From Albibacterium bauzanense (GTDB lineage Bacteria; Bacteroidota; Bacteroidia; Sphingobacteriales; Sphingobacteriaceae), in the NCBI RefSeq assembly GCF_004339765.1, contig NZ_SMGO01000001.1, positions 62,001-126,000 on the forward strand: DNA of 64,000 nucleotides, written 5' to 3'. A program made the translations under genes and the position numbers. Below, piece by piece: positions 1 through 8,498 of this stretch (position 1 is its first letter; every line of letters starts with the position of its first letter). The notes beneath the pieces are model-generated. The model did no database searches. It had not been told where the DNA came from and was given only the letters and a program-made list of their open reading frames with translations.

Positions 1-678
1 TAGGCTATATTGATAGTTTTGTTTATCTATTCCGGTGGCTAACACTTTTTGGTCTGTAATAAATTCAACATTTTCATGAATTGCCTGTCTTATAAACCAG
101 CAAACAGGGTTATACCAAAAAAGCATGAGTGCAATTTCTGCGATTAAGGTATCCAGGCTATGTAGTTGACGTATGTGTATATATTCGTGTTTAAGTATTT
201 TGTCAAATTCATCTTTTCCATGTTTATCAGGGTTCAAATAAATTGATTTCCAAAATGAAAATGGAGCAATGTCTTCTTGAGATTTACGATAGGAGTAGAT
301 AGTCCAATGTGCTTGTACAGAATTCAGATGAATGCGTAACACGCCCCAGAGCTTAATCAATAAGCTAAGAAAAACTATAACAAAGCTGAACCATAATAAA
401 TAATCAATAATTTGATTAAACTCTATTCCTTGCTGTGCAAACTGAAAGCTATTTAAGTCTGGTAATACTGTCATTACTTCAGCTGGAATTTCTAAACTTT
501 TATTAAGCAGAGCCCTTAAATTAATCAATGGATATACAGCTGAAAAAATAAGAGTAAAGAGAAGATAATACCTGTTTGATCTGTAAAATGTTAGATCGCG
601 GAGCCAAAAATAATAGCCTAAATATAATAAGGTTAATGCAATATTGGCTTTTAGAAGATATATTATTAGTTCTGACAT
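1..678 (-). CDS. BlaR1-type M56 family metallopeptidase, N-terminal part (cut by window edge)
   Basis: Membrane-embedded zinc metallopeptidase/sensor of the BlaR1/MecR1 family, 226 codons visible and open at base 1. Translation shows several hydrophobic segments in the first half, then the zinc motif HEYIH (HExxH) followed by a FWYNPVCWF stretch and a TDQKVL stretch, the usual order in M56 domains. The ATG at 676-678 lies 4 bases after the stop of the BlaI-type repressor gene, so the two are co-transcribed. In the known family the peptidase inactivates its partner BlaI repressor after sensing an envelope signal; the signal here is unknown. The C-terminal sensor or TonB-like part, which would tell the type, is outside the window. 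The family call is safe from the HExxH and its context. Confidence 0.85.
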   Translation of the reverse strand, partial: MSELIIYLLKANIALTLLYLGYYFWLRDLTFYRSNRYYLLFTLIFSAVYPLINLRALLNKSLEIPAEVMTVLPDLNSFQFAQQGIEFNQIIDYLLWFSFVIVFLSLLIKLWGVLRIHLNSVQAHWTIYSYRKSQEDIAPFSFWKSIYLNPDKHGKDEFDKILKHEYIHIRQLHSLDTLIAEIALMLFWYNPVCWFIRQAIHENVEFITDQKVLATGIDKQNYQYSL

Positions 679-682
679 AACC

Positions 683-1045
683 TTAAGGTTTTTGTTTATT
701 AATCATTTCTAAAATTTCCTTTAACTCCTTAGGAGATATCTTTTCTTCCTTTGCAAAGAAACTAACCAGGTCTTTATAAGAGTTTTTGAAATAATCACTT
801 ACGAAATCTCCCATAAAAGCTTTCTTGTAATCGTTCTCTCGAATAAGAGGTTTATAATGATAGGAATTCCCTAGCTTAGTTGATTTTAAATACTTTTTCT
901 TTTCCAGGTTCTTTAAGGTTGATGCCAGAGTGGTATAAGGGACTTTCGGTTCAGGAAGTAAATTCAATAGGTCTTTTATAAACCCACCTTTATTCTGCCA
1001 TACCAATTGCATGGCTTCTTCTTCTTGCTGACTTAGTTTTTCCAT
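683..1045 (-). CDS. BlaI/MecI/CopY family transcriptional repressor
   Basis: Penicillinase-repressor family regulator, 120 aa, the usual length. It begins with the family pattern LSQQEEEAMQLVW, followed by a winged helix (about residues 5-75, with VPYTTLASTLKNLEKKKYL as recognition helix and wing) and a C-terminal dimerisation helix region. It is the first gene of a two-gene operon with the M56 peptidase downstream, separated by 4 bases. BlaI proteins bind short palindromes as dimers and are removed by the cognate M56 peptidase. No clear palindrome resembling the one at 13582-13595 lies in its own upstream region; only a weak GAAT-N8-ATTC dyad at 1066-1081 is seen next to the predicted transcription start. 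Target genes are not known from sequence; the barrel/GLPGLI operon at 10-13.6 kb is a candidate. Confidence 0.9.
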   Translation of the reverse strand: MEKLSQQEEEAMQLVWQNKGGFIKDLLNLLPEPKVPYTTLASTLKNLEKKKYLKSTKLGNSYHYKPLIRENDYKKAFMGDFVSDYFKNSYKDLVSFFAKEEKISPKELKEILEMINKQKP

Positions 1046-1091
1046 ATTGTTATTACTTAAAGAGTGAATCTACGAACATTCCGTAATTAAA

Positions 1092-1099
1092 CAAATATA
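1092..1099 (-). promoter_or_regulatory. -7 promoter element of the blaI-M56 operon
   Basis: On the minus strand this reads TATATTTG, a perfect match to the Bacteroidota TAnnTTTG element. It would start transcription near 1088 and give a leader of about 43 nt. No convincing -33 TTG was seen. Confidence 0.45.
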
Positions 1100-1120
1100 T
1101 TTAACATTTCTTTTAATACG

Positions 1121-1149
1121 TTGAATATATGATTGAATGGGTATCTTTG
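1121..1149 (+). promoter_or_regulatory. Promoter of the MFS transporter gene (-33 TTG, -7 TATCTTTG)
   Basis: TTG at 1121-1123 and TATCTTTG at 1142-1149 are separated by 18 bases, the consensus arrangement of the main Bacteroidota sigma factor. It predicts a leader of about 23 nt before the ATG at 1177. Confidence 0.6.
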
Positions 1150-1176
1150 CTGCCGTTTTAATGGTATAAGATATTC

Positions 1177-2400
1177 ATGATTAAAGAAGAAGAAAAGGAA
1201 GATACCCCTCTGTTCAAAGATGCGCCCGCAAAGACAAGATTTGATGTAATAATAATGGCGGTAGGTGTAGTAATTGTAGGAGCTACATTACGCGCACCAA
1301 TTACTTCAGTTGGCCCGGTAATACTGGAAATAACAGAACAACTGAGCCTTACACCCGTATTGGTAGGATTAATAACTACAATCCCACTCATGTCCTTTGC
1401 GTTATTATCAGTTTTAGCACCTAAAGCAGCAAAACGAATTGGATTAGAGAAGCTATTGCTTTACTCTATGTTAGTTCTTGCTTTCGGACTACTTGTTCGC
1501 TCTGTAGGAAATGTTTTTTTATTGTTTATAGGTGCTGCTCTAATTGGTGCAGCTATTACCATAGGAAATGTATTGATGCCTGCTTTTATTAAGAAAGAAT
1601 TTCCAAATAAAGTAGGCCTTATCACCGGGTTTTATCTTGTTTCAATGAACCTGACCTCTGCACTAGCGGTAGGATTTAGTATAAGTATAGGGCAATCTAC
1701 CGGTTTAGGATGGAAGGCTTCTATCGGTATTTGGGGTGTTCTTGCATTGATAGCTTTTCTTATTTGGCTGCCACAGATTAAACAGAGATCCGGAGTTGAA
1801 AGTGAAAGCACTTCCAGGTTAAGCAGTAAAGCACTCTGGAAATCTCGGCTGGCCTGGCAAATATCTATTTTAATGGGCTTGCAATCATTCTTTTTTTACA
1901 CCTTAGCAGCCTGGCTTCCTGCAGCTTTACAAAGTTGGGGAATGTCGGCCGAAAGCTCTGGCTGGATGCTTTCCTATATTCAAATGGGTCAGCTACCCAT
2001 TATGCTCATCGGGCCGATTGTTGCTGGAAAGATGAAAGATCAAACCTCCTTAATGTGGATTACTTTCATTTTATTATTATTAGGTCTGTTAGGAATTATT
2101 ATTTGGAAGACTGAGTTTATTATTATCTCAGTGATTTTAATAGGAGTATCCCTTGGTTTAGCATATACGCTTGTAACCATGTTTTTTATTCTTAGAACAA
2201 AACATTCTTCTGAATCCGCAAACCTATCAGGTATGGCACAGTCAGTAGGGTATTTGATAGCCGCTACAGGTCCTCCATTATTTGGTGCACTTTATAGCTT
2301 AACGAATAATTGGTATGTTCCATTTGCTTTATTATTAGTAGCAGCTGTATTTCTGCTTACTTCTGGTTTAGCATCTTCAAAAGACAGATATGTTTCTTAA
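1177..2400 (+). CDS. CynX/NimT-type MFS transporter
   Basis: Inner-membrane major facilitator transporter, 407 aa with about 12 hydrophobic segments. The first segment carries the pattern LRAPITSVGP (residues 38-47), characteristic of the CynX/NimT (cyanate / 2-nitroimidazole transporter) group, and a charged central loop (about residues 200-220) divides the two six-helix halves. Substrate cannot be read from sequence: characterised relatives move cyanate or nitroimidazoles, and many are simply efflux pumps of unknown substrate. It is a single gene, divergent from the blaI operon, with its own consensus promoter and ending in a hairpin shared with metE. No cyanase or nitroreductase gene is next to it. 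Confidence 0.85.
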   Translation: MIKEEEKEDTPLFKDAPAKTRFDVIIMAVGVVIVGATLRAPITSVGPVILEITEQLSLTPVLVGLITTIPLMSFALLSVLAPKAAKRIGLEKLLLYSMLVLAFGLLVRSVGNVFLLFIGAALIGAAITIGNVLMPAFIKKEFPNKVGLITGFYLVSMNLTSALAVGFSISIGQSTGLGWKASIGIWGVLALIAFLIWLPQIKQRSGVESESTSRLSSKALWKSRLAWQISILMGLQSFFFYTLAAWLPAALQSWGMSAESSGWMLSYIQMGQLPIMLIGPIVAGKMKDQTSLMWITFILLLLGLLGIIIWKTEFIIISVILIGVSLGLAYTLVTMFFILRTKHSSESANLSGMAQSVGYLIAATGPPLFGALYSLTNNWYVPFALLLVAAVFLLTSGLASSKDRYVS

Positions 2401-2405
2401 GAAAG

Positions 2406-2443
2406 GGGATGAGGTATCTGCTAAAAAGTAAATACCTCATCCC
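2406..2443. terminator. Bidirectional terminator between the MFS gene and metE
   Basis: Perfect 12-bp inverted repeat (GGGATGAGGTAT at 2406-2417 with its complement at 2432-2443) around a 14-nt loop, lying between two convergent stop codons. U-tracts are poor, but position and stem strength fit a two-way terminator. Confidence 0.75.
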
Positions 2444-2451
2444 TGAATTTA

Positions 2452-4773
2452 TTAAGCTACAGCTTCCTTTTCTGTTATGCGAAGTTCCTTTGCTGCAGCT
2501 ACCATTTCTAATAGTGCTTTCTTGGTTTCATCCCAATGACGGGTCTTTAATCCGCAGTCTGGATTAACCCATAATTGATCTGCAGGTATTACTGCCTTTG
2601 CTTTCTTTAAAAGATCGATCATTTCTTCCTTTGATGGTACCCTTGGTGAATGAATATCATATACTCCCGGACCTATTTCATGTGGATATTTGAATTCAGC
2701 AAAGGCATCCAACAACTCCATCTTTGAACGCGAGCATTCAATGGTAATTACATCGGCATCCATATTTGCTATATTCTGAATAATATCATTAAATTCAGAA
2801 TAACACATATGAGTATGTATTTGAGTTTCATCAGCAACGCTTGATGATGAGATCCTGAAAGCTTTTACAGCCCATTGTAAATAGTTTTGCCAATCAGCTT
2901 TTCTTAAAGGTAATCCTTCACGAATTGCAGGCTCATCAATCTGAATAACTTTAATCCCTGCTTTTTCAAGATCAGTTACTTCATCACGAATAGCCAATGC
3001 AATTTGATTGCACGTTTCTGATCGTGCCTGATCGTTTCGCACAAACGACCATTGTAAAATAGTAACTGGCCCGGTTAACATACCTTTAACCAAGCGAGAA
3101 GTTAAACTCTGTGCATATTCAGTCCATTGAACGGTCATAGCTGTCGGACGAGCAATATCTCCATAAATAATCGGAGGCTTTACGCAGCGTGAACCATAGC
3201 TCTGTACCCAGCCGTTTTTTGTAAATACAAATCCTGCCAATTGTTCTCCGAAATATTCAACCATATCGTTGCGTTCAAATTCACCATGCACCAATACATC
3301 TATATCAATCTCTTCCTGCCAACGTATCGTTCTTTCAGTTTCCTGTTTTAGTAAATCTTCGTATTGTTGTTTGTTCAGATCACCTTTTTTAAATTGAGCT
3401 CTCCAGCTTCTTACCTCGGTTGTTTGTGGAAACGAACCAATAGTTGTGGTAGGAAATAAGGGAAGGTTTAGTGCTTCTTGTTGTTTTTGCTTACGTATAG
3501 AAAAAGGGTTTTTCCTTTTTGCATCCTCCTCACGAATAGCTTTTACTCTTTCTTTTACTACCTGATTATGGATCAGTGTAGATACCTTTCGAGCTTCAAT
3601 AGCAATTTGGTTTTGATTTAGCTTTTCTAGTATAGCAGCATCTTTATTTCCGATAGCCAGCTCTTTCAATACCTTTACTTCATCAATTTTTTGTTTAGCA
3701 AACGCAAGCCATTGTTTAATTTCAGGACTAAGCGTTTTTTCATTTGTTTCATTATCCAAATCACAAGGCGAATGAAGTAAAGAACAAGACGGAGCAATTA
3801 ATACCCGTTCAGCACCAATCTTTTGAACTGTTTTCTCTACCAATTCCAAAGAACTCTTAAAATCATTTTTCCATACATTTCTTCCGTCAACAATACCAAG
3901 AGATAGCTGAAGATTAGCAGGAAGGGCATTTAAAACTTCATCTAGCTGCTCCGGATTGCGTACTAAATCAATATGCAAAGCATTTATCGGCAAAGAAGCA
4001 GCTAATTGAGTATTGTCGCGTAAGCCCTCAAAGTAGGTAGCGACCATTATATTGATACCTGGAAATTGTTTTCTGATCTCTGTATAGGCTGAATTGAACG
4101 CTTTCTTTTCCTTCTCACTTAAATCCAAGGCTAAGAAAGGTTCGTCAAACTGCACCCATTCTACTCCATTATCTTTTAACTTATCCAAGATTTCGATATA
4201 TACAGGTAAAAGATTCTTCAATAGATCTATTCTCTCAAAACCTTCTTCCTTTTCTTTCCCTAAGAGCAGGTAAGAAACCGGACCAATAATAACAGGTTTT
4301 GTGAGTATGCCTAATTGCTTTGCTTCATAAAACTCGTCAACTATCTTGGTAGAAAAGAGCTTGAATTGTTGGTCTTTTTGGAATTCAGGAACGATGTAAT
4401 GATAATTGGTGTCAAACCATTTCGTCATTTCCATAGCAGTAATATCTACTTCCTCTTTTTGAAATCCTCTTGCCATGGCAAAATAAAGATCAAGTTCCGA
4501 GTTGTTATGATTCAGTATAACATCGTAATATTTATTGGGTATTGCACCAACTGTTAATGTCATATCTAAAACCTGGTCGTAGAATGAAAAGTCGTTGGAT
4601 GGTATTAAATCAATACCTGCAGCCTTCTGTAATTGCCAATTTTGTTGACGGATACTTCTACCTACCTGTAGAAGTTCGTGTTGTGATGTTTTTCCCGACC
4701 AGTACTGCTCGGAAGCCTTTTTGAGTTCTCGATTGCTACCAATGCGCGGATAGCCAAGATTGTTAGTTAGCAT
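2452..4773 (-). CDS. metE: Cobalamin-independent methionine synthase
   Basis: 5-methyltetrahydropteroyltriglutamate-homocysteine methyltransferase, the last step of methionine synthesis without vitamin B12; cytoplasmic zinc enzyme. At 773 aa it has the normal two-barrel length. The N-terminal barrel starts with LGYPRIGSNRELKKA; the linker and catalytic barrel contain TTIGSFPQT. The zinc ligands are visible in the C-terminal barrel: His and Cys of HTHMCYSEF (Cys about 657), Glu of IECSRSK (about 679) and Cys of NPDCGLKTR (about 740). It is monocistronic. A cobalamin riboswitch fills its roughly 380-nt leader, so the gene should be switched off when B12 is present and a B12-dependent MetH (not in this window) can take over. 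Confidence 0.98.
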   Translation of the reverse strand: MLTNNLGYPRIGSNRELKKASEQYWSGKTSQHELLQVGRSIRQQNWQLQKAAGIDLIPSNDFSFYDQVLDMTLTVGAIPNKYYDVILNHNNSELDLYFAMARGFQKEEVDITAMEMTKWFDTNYHYIVPEFQKDQQFKLFSTKIVDEFYEAKQLGILTKPVIIGPVSYLLLGKEKEEGFERIDLLKNLLPVYIEILDKLKDNGVEWVQFDEPFLALDLSEKEKKAFNSAYTEIRKQFPGINIMVATYFEGLRDNTQLAASLPINALHIDLVRNPEQLDEVLNALPANLQLSLGIVDGRNVWKNDFKSSLELVEKTVQKIGAERVLIAPSCSLLHSPCDLDNETNEKTLSPEIKQWLAFAKQKIDEVKVLKELAIGNKDAAILEKLNQNQIAIEARKVSTLIHNQVVKERVKAIREEDAKRKNPFSIRKQKQQEALNLPLFPTTTIGSFPQTTEVRSWRAQFKKGDLNKQQYEDLLKQETERTIRWQEEIDIDVLVHGEFERNDMVEYFGEQLAGFVFTKNGWVQSYGSRCVKPPIIYGDIARPTAMTVQWTEYAQSLTSRLVKGMLTGPVTILQWSFVRNDQARSETCNQIALAIRDEVTDLEKAGIKVIQIDEPAIREGLPLRKADWQNYLQWAVKAFRISSSSVADETQIHTHMCYSEFNDIIQNIANMDADVITIECSRSKMELLDAFAEFKYPHEIGPGVYDIHSPRVPSKEEMIDLLKKAKAVIPADQLWVNPDCGLKTRHWDETKKALLEMVAAAKELRITEKEAVA

Positions 4774-4944
4774 GTTGTTTTTTTAAAAGATTAATAAATC
4801 AGTTAAAGTTCTTTGCTAAAATCACAATGCTTTACGAGAAATGAAATGGAAAGAAAGGTATGCATAGAGCAAATTCATGGGTGGAGAAGAACCTGAATTG
4901 GACGCATCATACCTGACTGGAGCTTCATATCGCGAAAGCATTGT

Positions 4945-5120
4945 CAATTCGAAAGAGGCAGGTCTCCTGACTTGTAACAGCTTTTACCATCCTTCCCGTT
5001 CTGATTGCTCAGACAGTGGATTTCTGTATGGGTAAAAACCTGAAGTTACTTACAGTTGCGCGACAGTTCGTGATTTACACACGATTCCCTATTAATTTGC
5101 AGCTAAGCAAAACCTTTTTC
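4945..5120 (-). promoter_or_regulatory. Cobalamin (B12) riboswitch upstream of metE
   Basis: On the minus strand the leader carries the conserved blocks of the cobalamin aptamer in order: AATAGGGAATCGTG (5081-5094), CTGTCGCGCAACTGTAAG (about 5047-5064), a CCACTG block (about 5012-5017), a GGGAAGG block (about 4994-5000) and the B12 box GTCAGGAGACCTGCC (4957-4971). It lies between a TAnnTTTG promoter at 5157-5164 and the metE start at 4773. The roughly 170 nt between aptamer and start codon would hold the expression platform; whether this acts on termination or translation was not resolved. Expected effect: B12 represses metE. Boundaries are approximate. Confidence 0.95.
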
Positions 5121-5156
5121 CGGTTGATTAAGAAATAATTAAAAGAACTTGAAAAG

Positions 5157-5164
5157 CAAAGATA
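5157..5164 (-). promoter_or_regulatory. metE: -7 promoter element of metE
   Basis: On the minus strand this reads TATCTTTG, a perfect TAnnTTTG. It lies about 35-40 bases upstream of the riboswitch, so the transcript would begin just before the aptamer. No clear -33 TTG was found. Confidence 0.55.
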
Positions 5165-5191
5165 CAATTAATGCTATAGTTTTCATAGACA

Positions 5192-6724
5192 TTAAGAAGG
5201 TGTATCTTTTGGTTTCGCTAAATTTTTATATGCAGGCCCCTCAATGACCTCTCCATCAATAGTAAAACGACTTCCATGACATGGGCAATCCCAGCTTTTT
5301 TCTGCATTATTAAAGTGAACAATACAGCCTAGATGGGTGCAAACAGATGAAACGATATGTAGTTTATTGTTTTCATCTCGGTATGCCGCTATCTTTTCAT
5401 CATCAAGCTTTAAGGTTTTTCCTTCACCCACTTTGATTTCTTTTAATTTGTCTACTTCTCCATAAAAGAAATAGTCTTTAATTAAAGAAGTAATAACATT
5501 GGCATTCTCCTTGAAAAACTGTCCGGCTGTAGCCAAAGGGGTAAAGCGTTTAGGATTATATAACTTAGTCCAATCGTTTTCTATTCCAAAAATAGAGTCT
5601 GTAATAATAGAAGCTGCAAGTGTACCATAAACAAGTCCATCAGCCTTAAATCCGGTTGCAATAAAAACATTTGATTGTAATGGGCTTGTTCCAATATATG
5701 GCAATCCGTCTGCAGATTTATAGTTTTGTGCCGCCCAGCGATAAACAATGCTTTCCACATCAAAATGTTCGTACAAATATTGCTCAACTTTTAATAAGCA
5801 CTCTTCCGTATTATTTACCGTTCCAACTAAATAAGGTTCTCCAATTATTATTAAGAAGTTACCATCTTCATTTGAATAAGGACGGATTGAATATTGATAA
5901 GAATCATTAACATGCCAGTATATTCCTTCTAAAGGTAAAGTCCCTTTTATTTTTGCAGCCAAAGCAAACTCTCGATAGGCTTCCATTTCAGTATGTACCT
6001 CATAAATTCCTTTTGGAGAATGAGTTGCCATAATAACTTGGTCTGCTTTAACTATTCCCTGGTTTGTATGAACAACGCAGGGCGTTCCATCTTCAACGTT
6101 TAAGACTTTGGTGTGTTCAAAGATCTGACATTTCTCAGGATCAAGACTATCTGCAAGCCCCAATACATATTTGTACGGATTTATTTGCGCTTGATGGTCA
6201 ATAATAGTTATTTTAGAGACGTTAGGAAAAGGAAATATATAGGGTAATGAATTAATAGCTTCCAGGTTAGCTCTATGAGCTGCATCAAACTCTTTCTCTA
6301 CCTCTTCATCTTTTTCCTTTGAAGCGCTTGTTGTAAATAGGTGCCAGGGAATCCGTTGAAATTCACAGTCTATACTATGTTTATTAACCTGTTCTTGTAT
6401 AAAATTAATAGCAAACATCCGAGAGTCTACAACCTGAAACAGCTTTTCCTCTCCATGTTTTGAATCAATAGAACTGAGTCTTTCACCAACAGTTGCATAT
6501 AAATTCCCTGTTGAATAACCTGTAGATCCTTTCCCAATTGAGTGTGCCTCAAGTACAACTACATTTTTTCCTTTAGCTGTTAACATCGCGGCCGCACTAA
6601 TACCCGTTATTCCACCGCCTATAATAGCTACATCAACCTCTAAATTATTGCTTAATCTTGGATATCCTTTTGAGTGAGCACTCGCAGTCCATATTGATTC
6701 TGTAAAATCACGATCTTTTCTCAT
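5192..6724 (-). CDS. FAD-dependent oxidoreductase with C-terminal Rieske [2Fe-2S] domain
   Basis: Amine/amino-acid oxidase-like flavoprotein (DadA/DAO fold) fused to a Rieske domain, about 510 aa from the chosen ATG. A Rossmann FAD motif (IIGGGITG, residues 34-41) opens the protein. The C-terminal 55 residues hold both halves of the Rieske cluster site, C462-T-H464 and C480-P-C-H483. This fusion is a recognised family (often annotated FAD-dependent oxidoreductase/Rieske) of uncertain substrate, probably an electron-transferring dehydrogenase rather than an oxygen-using oxidase. The longest frame begins with GTG at 6763, but an ATG at 6724 preceded by AAGAGA is the better start, because a promoter-like TACATTTT sits just upstream of the GTG. 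It follows a D-2-hydroxyacid dehydrogenase gene on the same strand. Confidence 0.88.
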   Translation of the reverse strand: MRKDRDFTESIWTASAHSKGYPRLSNNLEVDVAIIGGGITGISAAAMLTAKGKNVVVLEAHSIGKGSTGYSTGNLYATVGERLSSIDSKHGEEKLFQVVDSRMFAINFIQEQVNKHSIDCEFQRIPWHLFTTSASKEKDEEVEKEFDAAHRANLEAINSLPYIFPFPNVSKITIIDHQAQINPYKYVLGLADSLDPEKCQIFEHTKVLNVEDGTPCVVHTNQGIVKADQVIMATHSPKGIYEVHTEMEAYREFALAAKIKGTLPLEGIYWHVNDSYQYSIRPYSNEDGNFLIIIGEPYLVGTVNNTEECLLKVEQYLYEHFDVESIVYRWAAQNYKSADGLPYIGTSPLQSNVFIATGFKADGLVYGTLAASIITDSIFGIENDWTKLYNPKRFTPLATAGQFFKENANVITSLIKDYFFYGEVDKLKEIKVGEGKTLKLDDEKIAAYRDENNKLHIVSSVCTHLGCIVHFNNAEKSWDCPCHGSRFTIDGEVIEGPAYKNLAKPKDTPS

Positions 6725-6776
6725 TTCTCTTGATTTATTATTACTAACTGTATAATAAACCACTAAAAATGTATTT

Positions 6777-6793
6777 TGTTGAATATTTCAACA
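6777..6793. repeat. Short inverted repeat between two redox genes
   Basis: TGTTGAA-TAT-TTCAACA, perfect 7-bp arms around three bases, in the gap between the D-2-hydroxyacid dehydrogenase stop and the FAD/Rieske start. It could be an operator for the downstream gene or a weak terminator; sequence alone does not decide. Confidence 0.4.
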
Positions 6794-6810
6794 ATTTCAC
6801 CGGATCCCGG

Positions 6811-7743
6811 CTAATATCCTGTTTGTAATTCTACTTTATCATTTATTTCTTCATCCTTTATAAAAAGGTAGAAATTAGAAATGAATCTTTTTACTCTTCC
6901 AATTACTTCCTGGCTTCCGCTGCCACCGGTATGTTGAGTTAGAATAACATTATCCATGGTCCAGAGCGGACTGTCTTTAGATAAAGGCTCTTTTTCAGTA
7001 ACATCGAGTACAGCGCCTCCTAACTTATTATTGGCTAAATTAGCTATTAAAGCTTTTTCATCTGTTGTATTACCCCTTCCGATATTTGCATAAATACTCC
7101 CTTTTCGCATTGCTTCTATAAATGTCTGTGAAACATAATGCGTAAGAGTGCCCGGAAGTGTGTTAATAACAAGATCTGTTTCTGGTAATGCCTTCAGTAT
7201 TTCTTCAAAAGAATGGAAATCAGCGATTGGATTATTTCGGGCAGTCGTTTTTATTTGGCAGCCAAATCCACTCAATGCTTTTTTAACAGCCAAGCCAATC
7301 GTTCCACTACCAAGAATTAAAACTTTTTTGTCGCCCAAACTCTCAGTAAAAGGCCTGATCTCTTGTGCTCTCCACTCTTTATCTAATTGAAATTTGATGA
7401 GATGGTTCAATCCCCTATAGAGTGCAAGTATACCTCCAATAATAGTTTCCGCACAGTCTTGAGAAAACAAGTCTCCCATATTCGCTATGGTGGTATTGAG
7501 CTTAAGATGTTGATACTGATTGAAGCCAGCAGAATCTATTTGCCAGAATTTAGGTGAAGGTAATGGTTCTTCAAACCAGGAAGGGGGAGGATTTCCCATA
7601 ATAACCTCAGCCAGCTTAAAAGCAGGAAGAACCTCAGATTCCGACAAATTGCTTTTAAAGCTTAACTCTGTCCCGGGAGGTAGTTCTATGCGTAACTTTT
7701 CCTGGAGGCTTTGGTTAAGATCTGTATAGATAAATACTTTCAC
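6811..7743 (-). CDS. D-2-hydroxyacid dehydrogenase family protein (NAD(P)-binding)
   Basis: NAD(P)H-linked oxidoreductase of the D-isomer-specific 2-hydroxyacid dehydrogenase family, about 310 aa. Seen: the nucleotide-binding GSGTIG (about residues 145-150) and the catalytic Arg-Glu-His set, namely Arg in NIGRGN (about 223), Glu in DVTEKEPL (about 250) and His in LTQHTGG (about 271). It reduces or oxidises a 2-keto/2-hydroxy acid; the exact substrate is not readable. The start is set at the GTG at 7743, whose first base is the last base of the upstream stop (TAGTG), giving MKVFIYTD, a normal family N-terminus. A longer frame from 7785 would overlap the neighbour by 43 bases. Translationally coupled to the AhpD-like gene. 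Confidence 0.88.
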   Translation of the reverse strand: MKVFIYTDLNQSLQEKLRIELPPGTELSFKSNLSESEVLPAFKLAEVIMGNPPPSWFEEPLPSPKFWQIDSAGFNQYQHLKLNTTIANMGDLFSQDCAETIIGGILALYRGLNHLIKFQLDKEWRAQEIRPFTESLGDKKVLILGSGTIGLAVKKALSGFGCQIKTTARNNPIADFHSFEEILKALPETDLVINTLPGTLTHYVSQTFIEAMRKGSIYANIGRGNTTDEKALIANLANNKLGGAVLDVTEKEPLSKDSPLWTMDNVILTQHTGGSGSQEVIGRVKRFISNFYLFIKDEEINDKVELQTGY

Positions 7744-8177
7744 TAGTCTAGTTCTTTTTGCGAGGTAATAGCCAGGCGGTTCCAACTATTAATGGTAACA
7801 ATTGCCATCAGGATATCTGTAAGGTATTTATCATCAAACAATGATGCTGCTTTTTCAAAGGTTTCATCTGATACATGATTCTTAATGTTGGTAACCTCTT
7901 CAGTTAATGCTAAAATAGCTTTTTCCTCCTCAGTATATAAATCTGTTTCGCGCCATGCGTTAAGCATGTAAATTCGTTGTTCTGTTTCACCAGCTTTACG
8001 AGCATCTCGGGTATGCATATTTATACAATAGGCACAACCATTTATTTGTGAAGCCCTGATTTTAATTAACTCTTTATGTGTAGTAGAAAGGCTAGAGGCT
8101 TTTACATAGCCTTCAAGAGCCGACATAGCTTTATAAGCTTCTGGTTGGCTTCCAATAATATCAACACGTTTTTTCAT
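7743..8177 (-). CDS. Carboxymuconolactone decarboxylase / AhpD-like peroxidase family protein
   Basis: Small all-helical AhpD-fold protein, 144 aa. It shows the redox motif CAYCINMH (C-x-x-C-x-x-x-H) at about residues 52-59 after IRASQINGCAYC, the signature of the alkylhydroperoxidase AhpD core, which suggests thiol-based peroxidase or disulfide reductase activity. It is first in a three-gene run with a D-2-hydroxyacid dehydrogenase (1-base overlap) and a FAD/Rieske oxidoreductase, suggesting a redox or detoxification role. The family assignment is firm, the biological substrate unknown. Confidence 0.9.
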   Translation of the reverse strand: MKKRVDIIGSQPEAYKAMSALEGYVKASSLSTTHKELIKIRASQINGCAYCINMHTRDARKAGETEQRIYMLNAWRETDLYTEEEKAILALTEEVTNIKNHVSDETFEKAASLFDDKYLTDILMAIVTINSWNRLAITSQKELD

Positions 8178-8498
8178 TAGTATAATATGTTTTTAATTAG
8201 CAATAATGCTAGTACGATTATAAAATTTATAATTTTAAAGTTAACAAAAAACCAATGCCTAAATAGTTAACCCGATGTAATTTTGTGAGTTTTATCATTA
8301 AATAATATGTTTTTCACTACCTCATTTAAGGCTTTATCTACGTCTTTTGCAGACAAGGAATGAGAAGAGATTCCTTAATTACAAAATTAATTTAACAGTA
8401 TGCTTTTATTCTATATATCTTTGAACGATATTGACAAAAAACAAAAACCATTAAATTTTTGTAAATAAAAAATAGAAAGCAAAAGATTAGTATTAACT
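8178..8498. other. Divergent intergenic region (321 bp)
   Basis: AT-rich spacer between the AhpD-like gene (minus) and the acyl-CoA dehydrogenase (plus). It holds a TATCTTTG promoter element for the right-hand gene. A minus-strand stretch at about 8267-8370 reads as a protein-like tail (SAKDVDKALNEVVKNILF followed later by a stop) without a start codon, perhaps a decayed gene end. No RNA gene or repeat was seen. Confidence 0.5.
8416..8423 (+). promoter_or_regulatory. -7 promoter element of the acyl-CoA dehydrogenase gene
   Basis: TATCTTTG, a perfect TAnnTTTG, about 75 bases before the ATG at 8499. The -33 region is not clear. Confidence 0.5.

Noticed and set aside
1158-1391. 77-codon frame opposite the start of the MFS gene
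   Set aside because: Mirror of the hydrophobic coding sequence, without promoter or ribosome-binding context.
3421-3440. Possible frameshift between the two barrels of MetE
   Set aside because: The frame is continuous through the linker and both barrels are complete.
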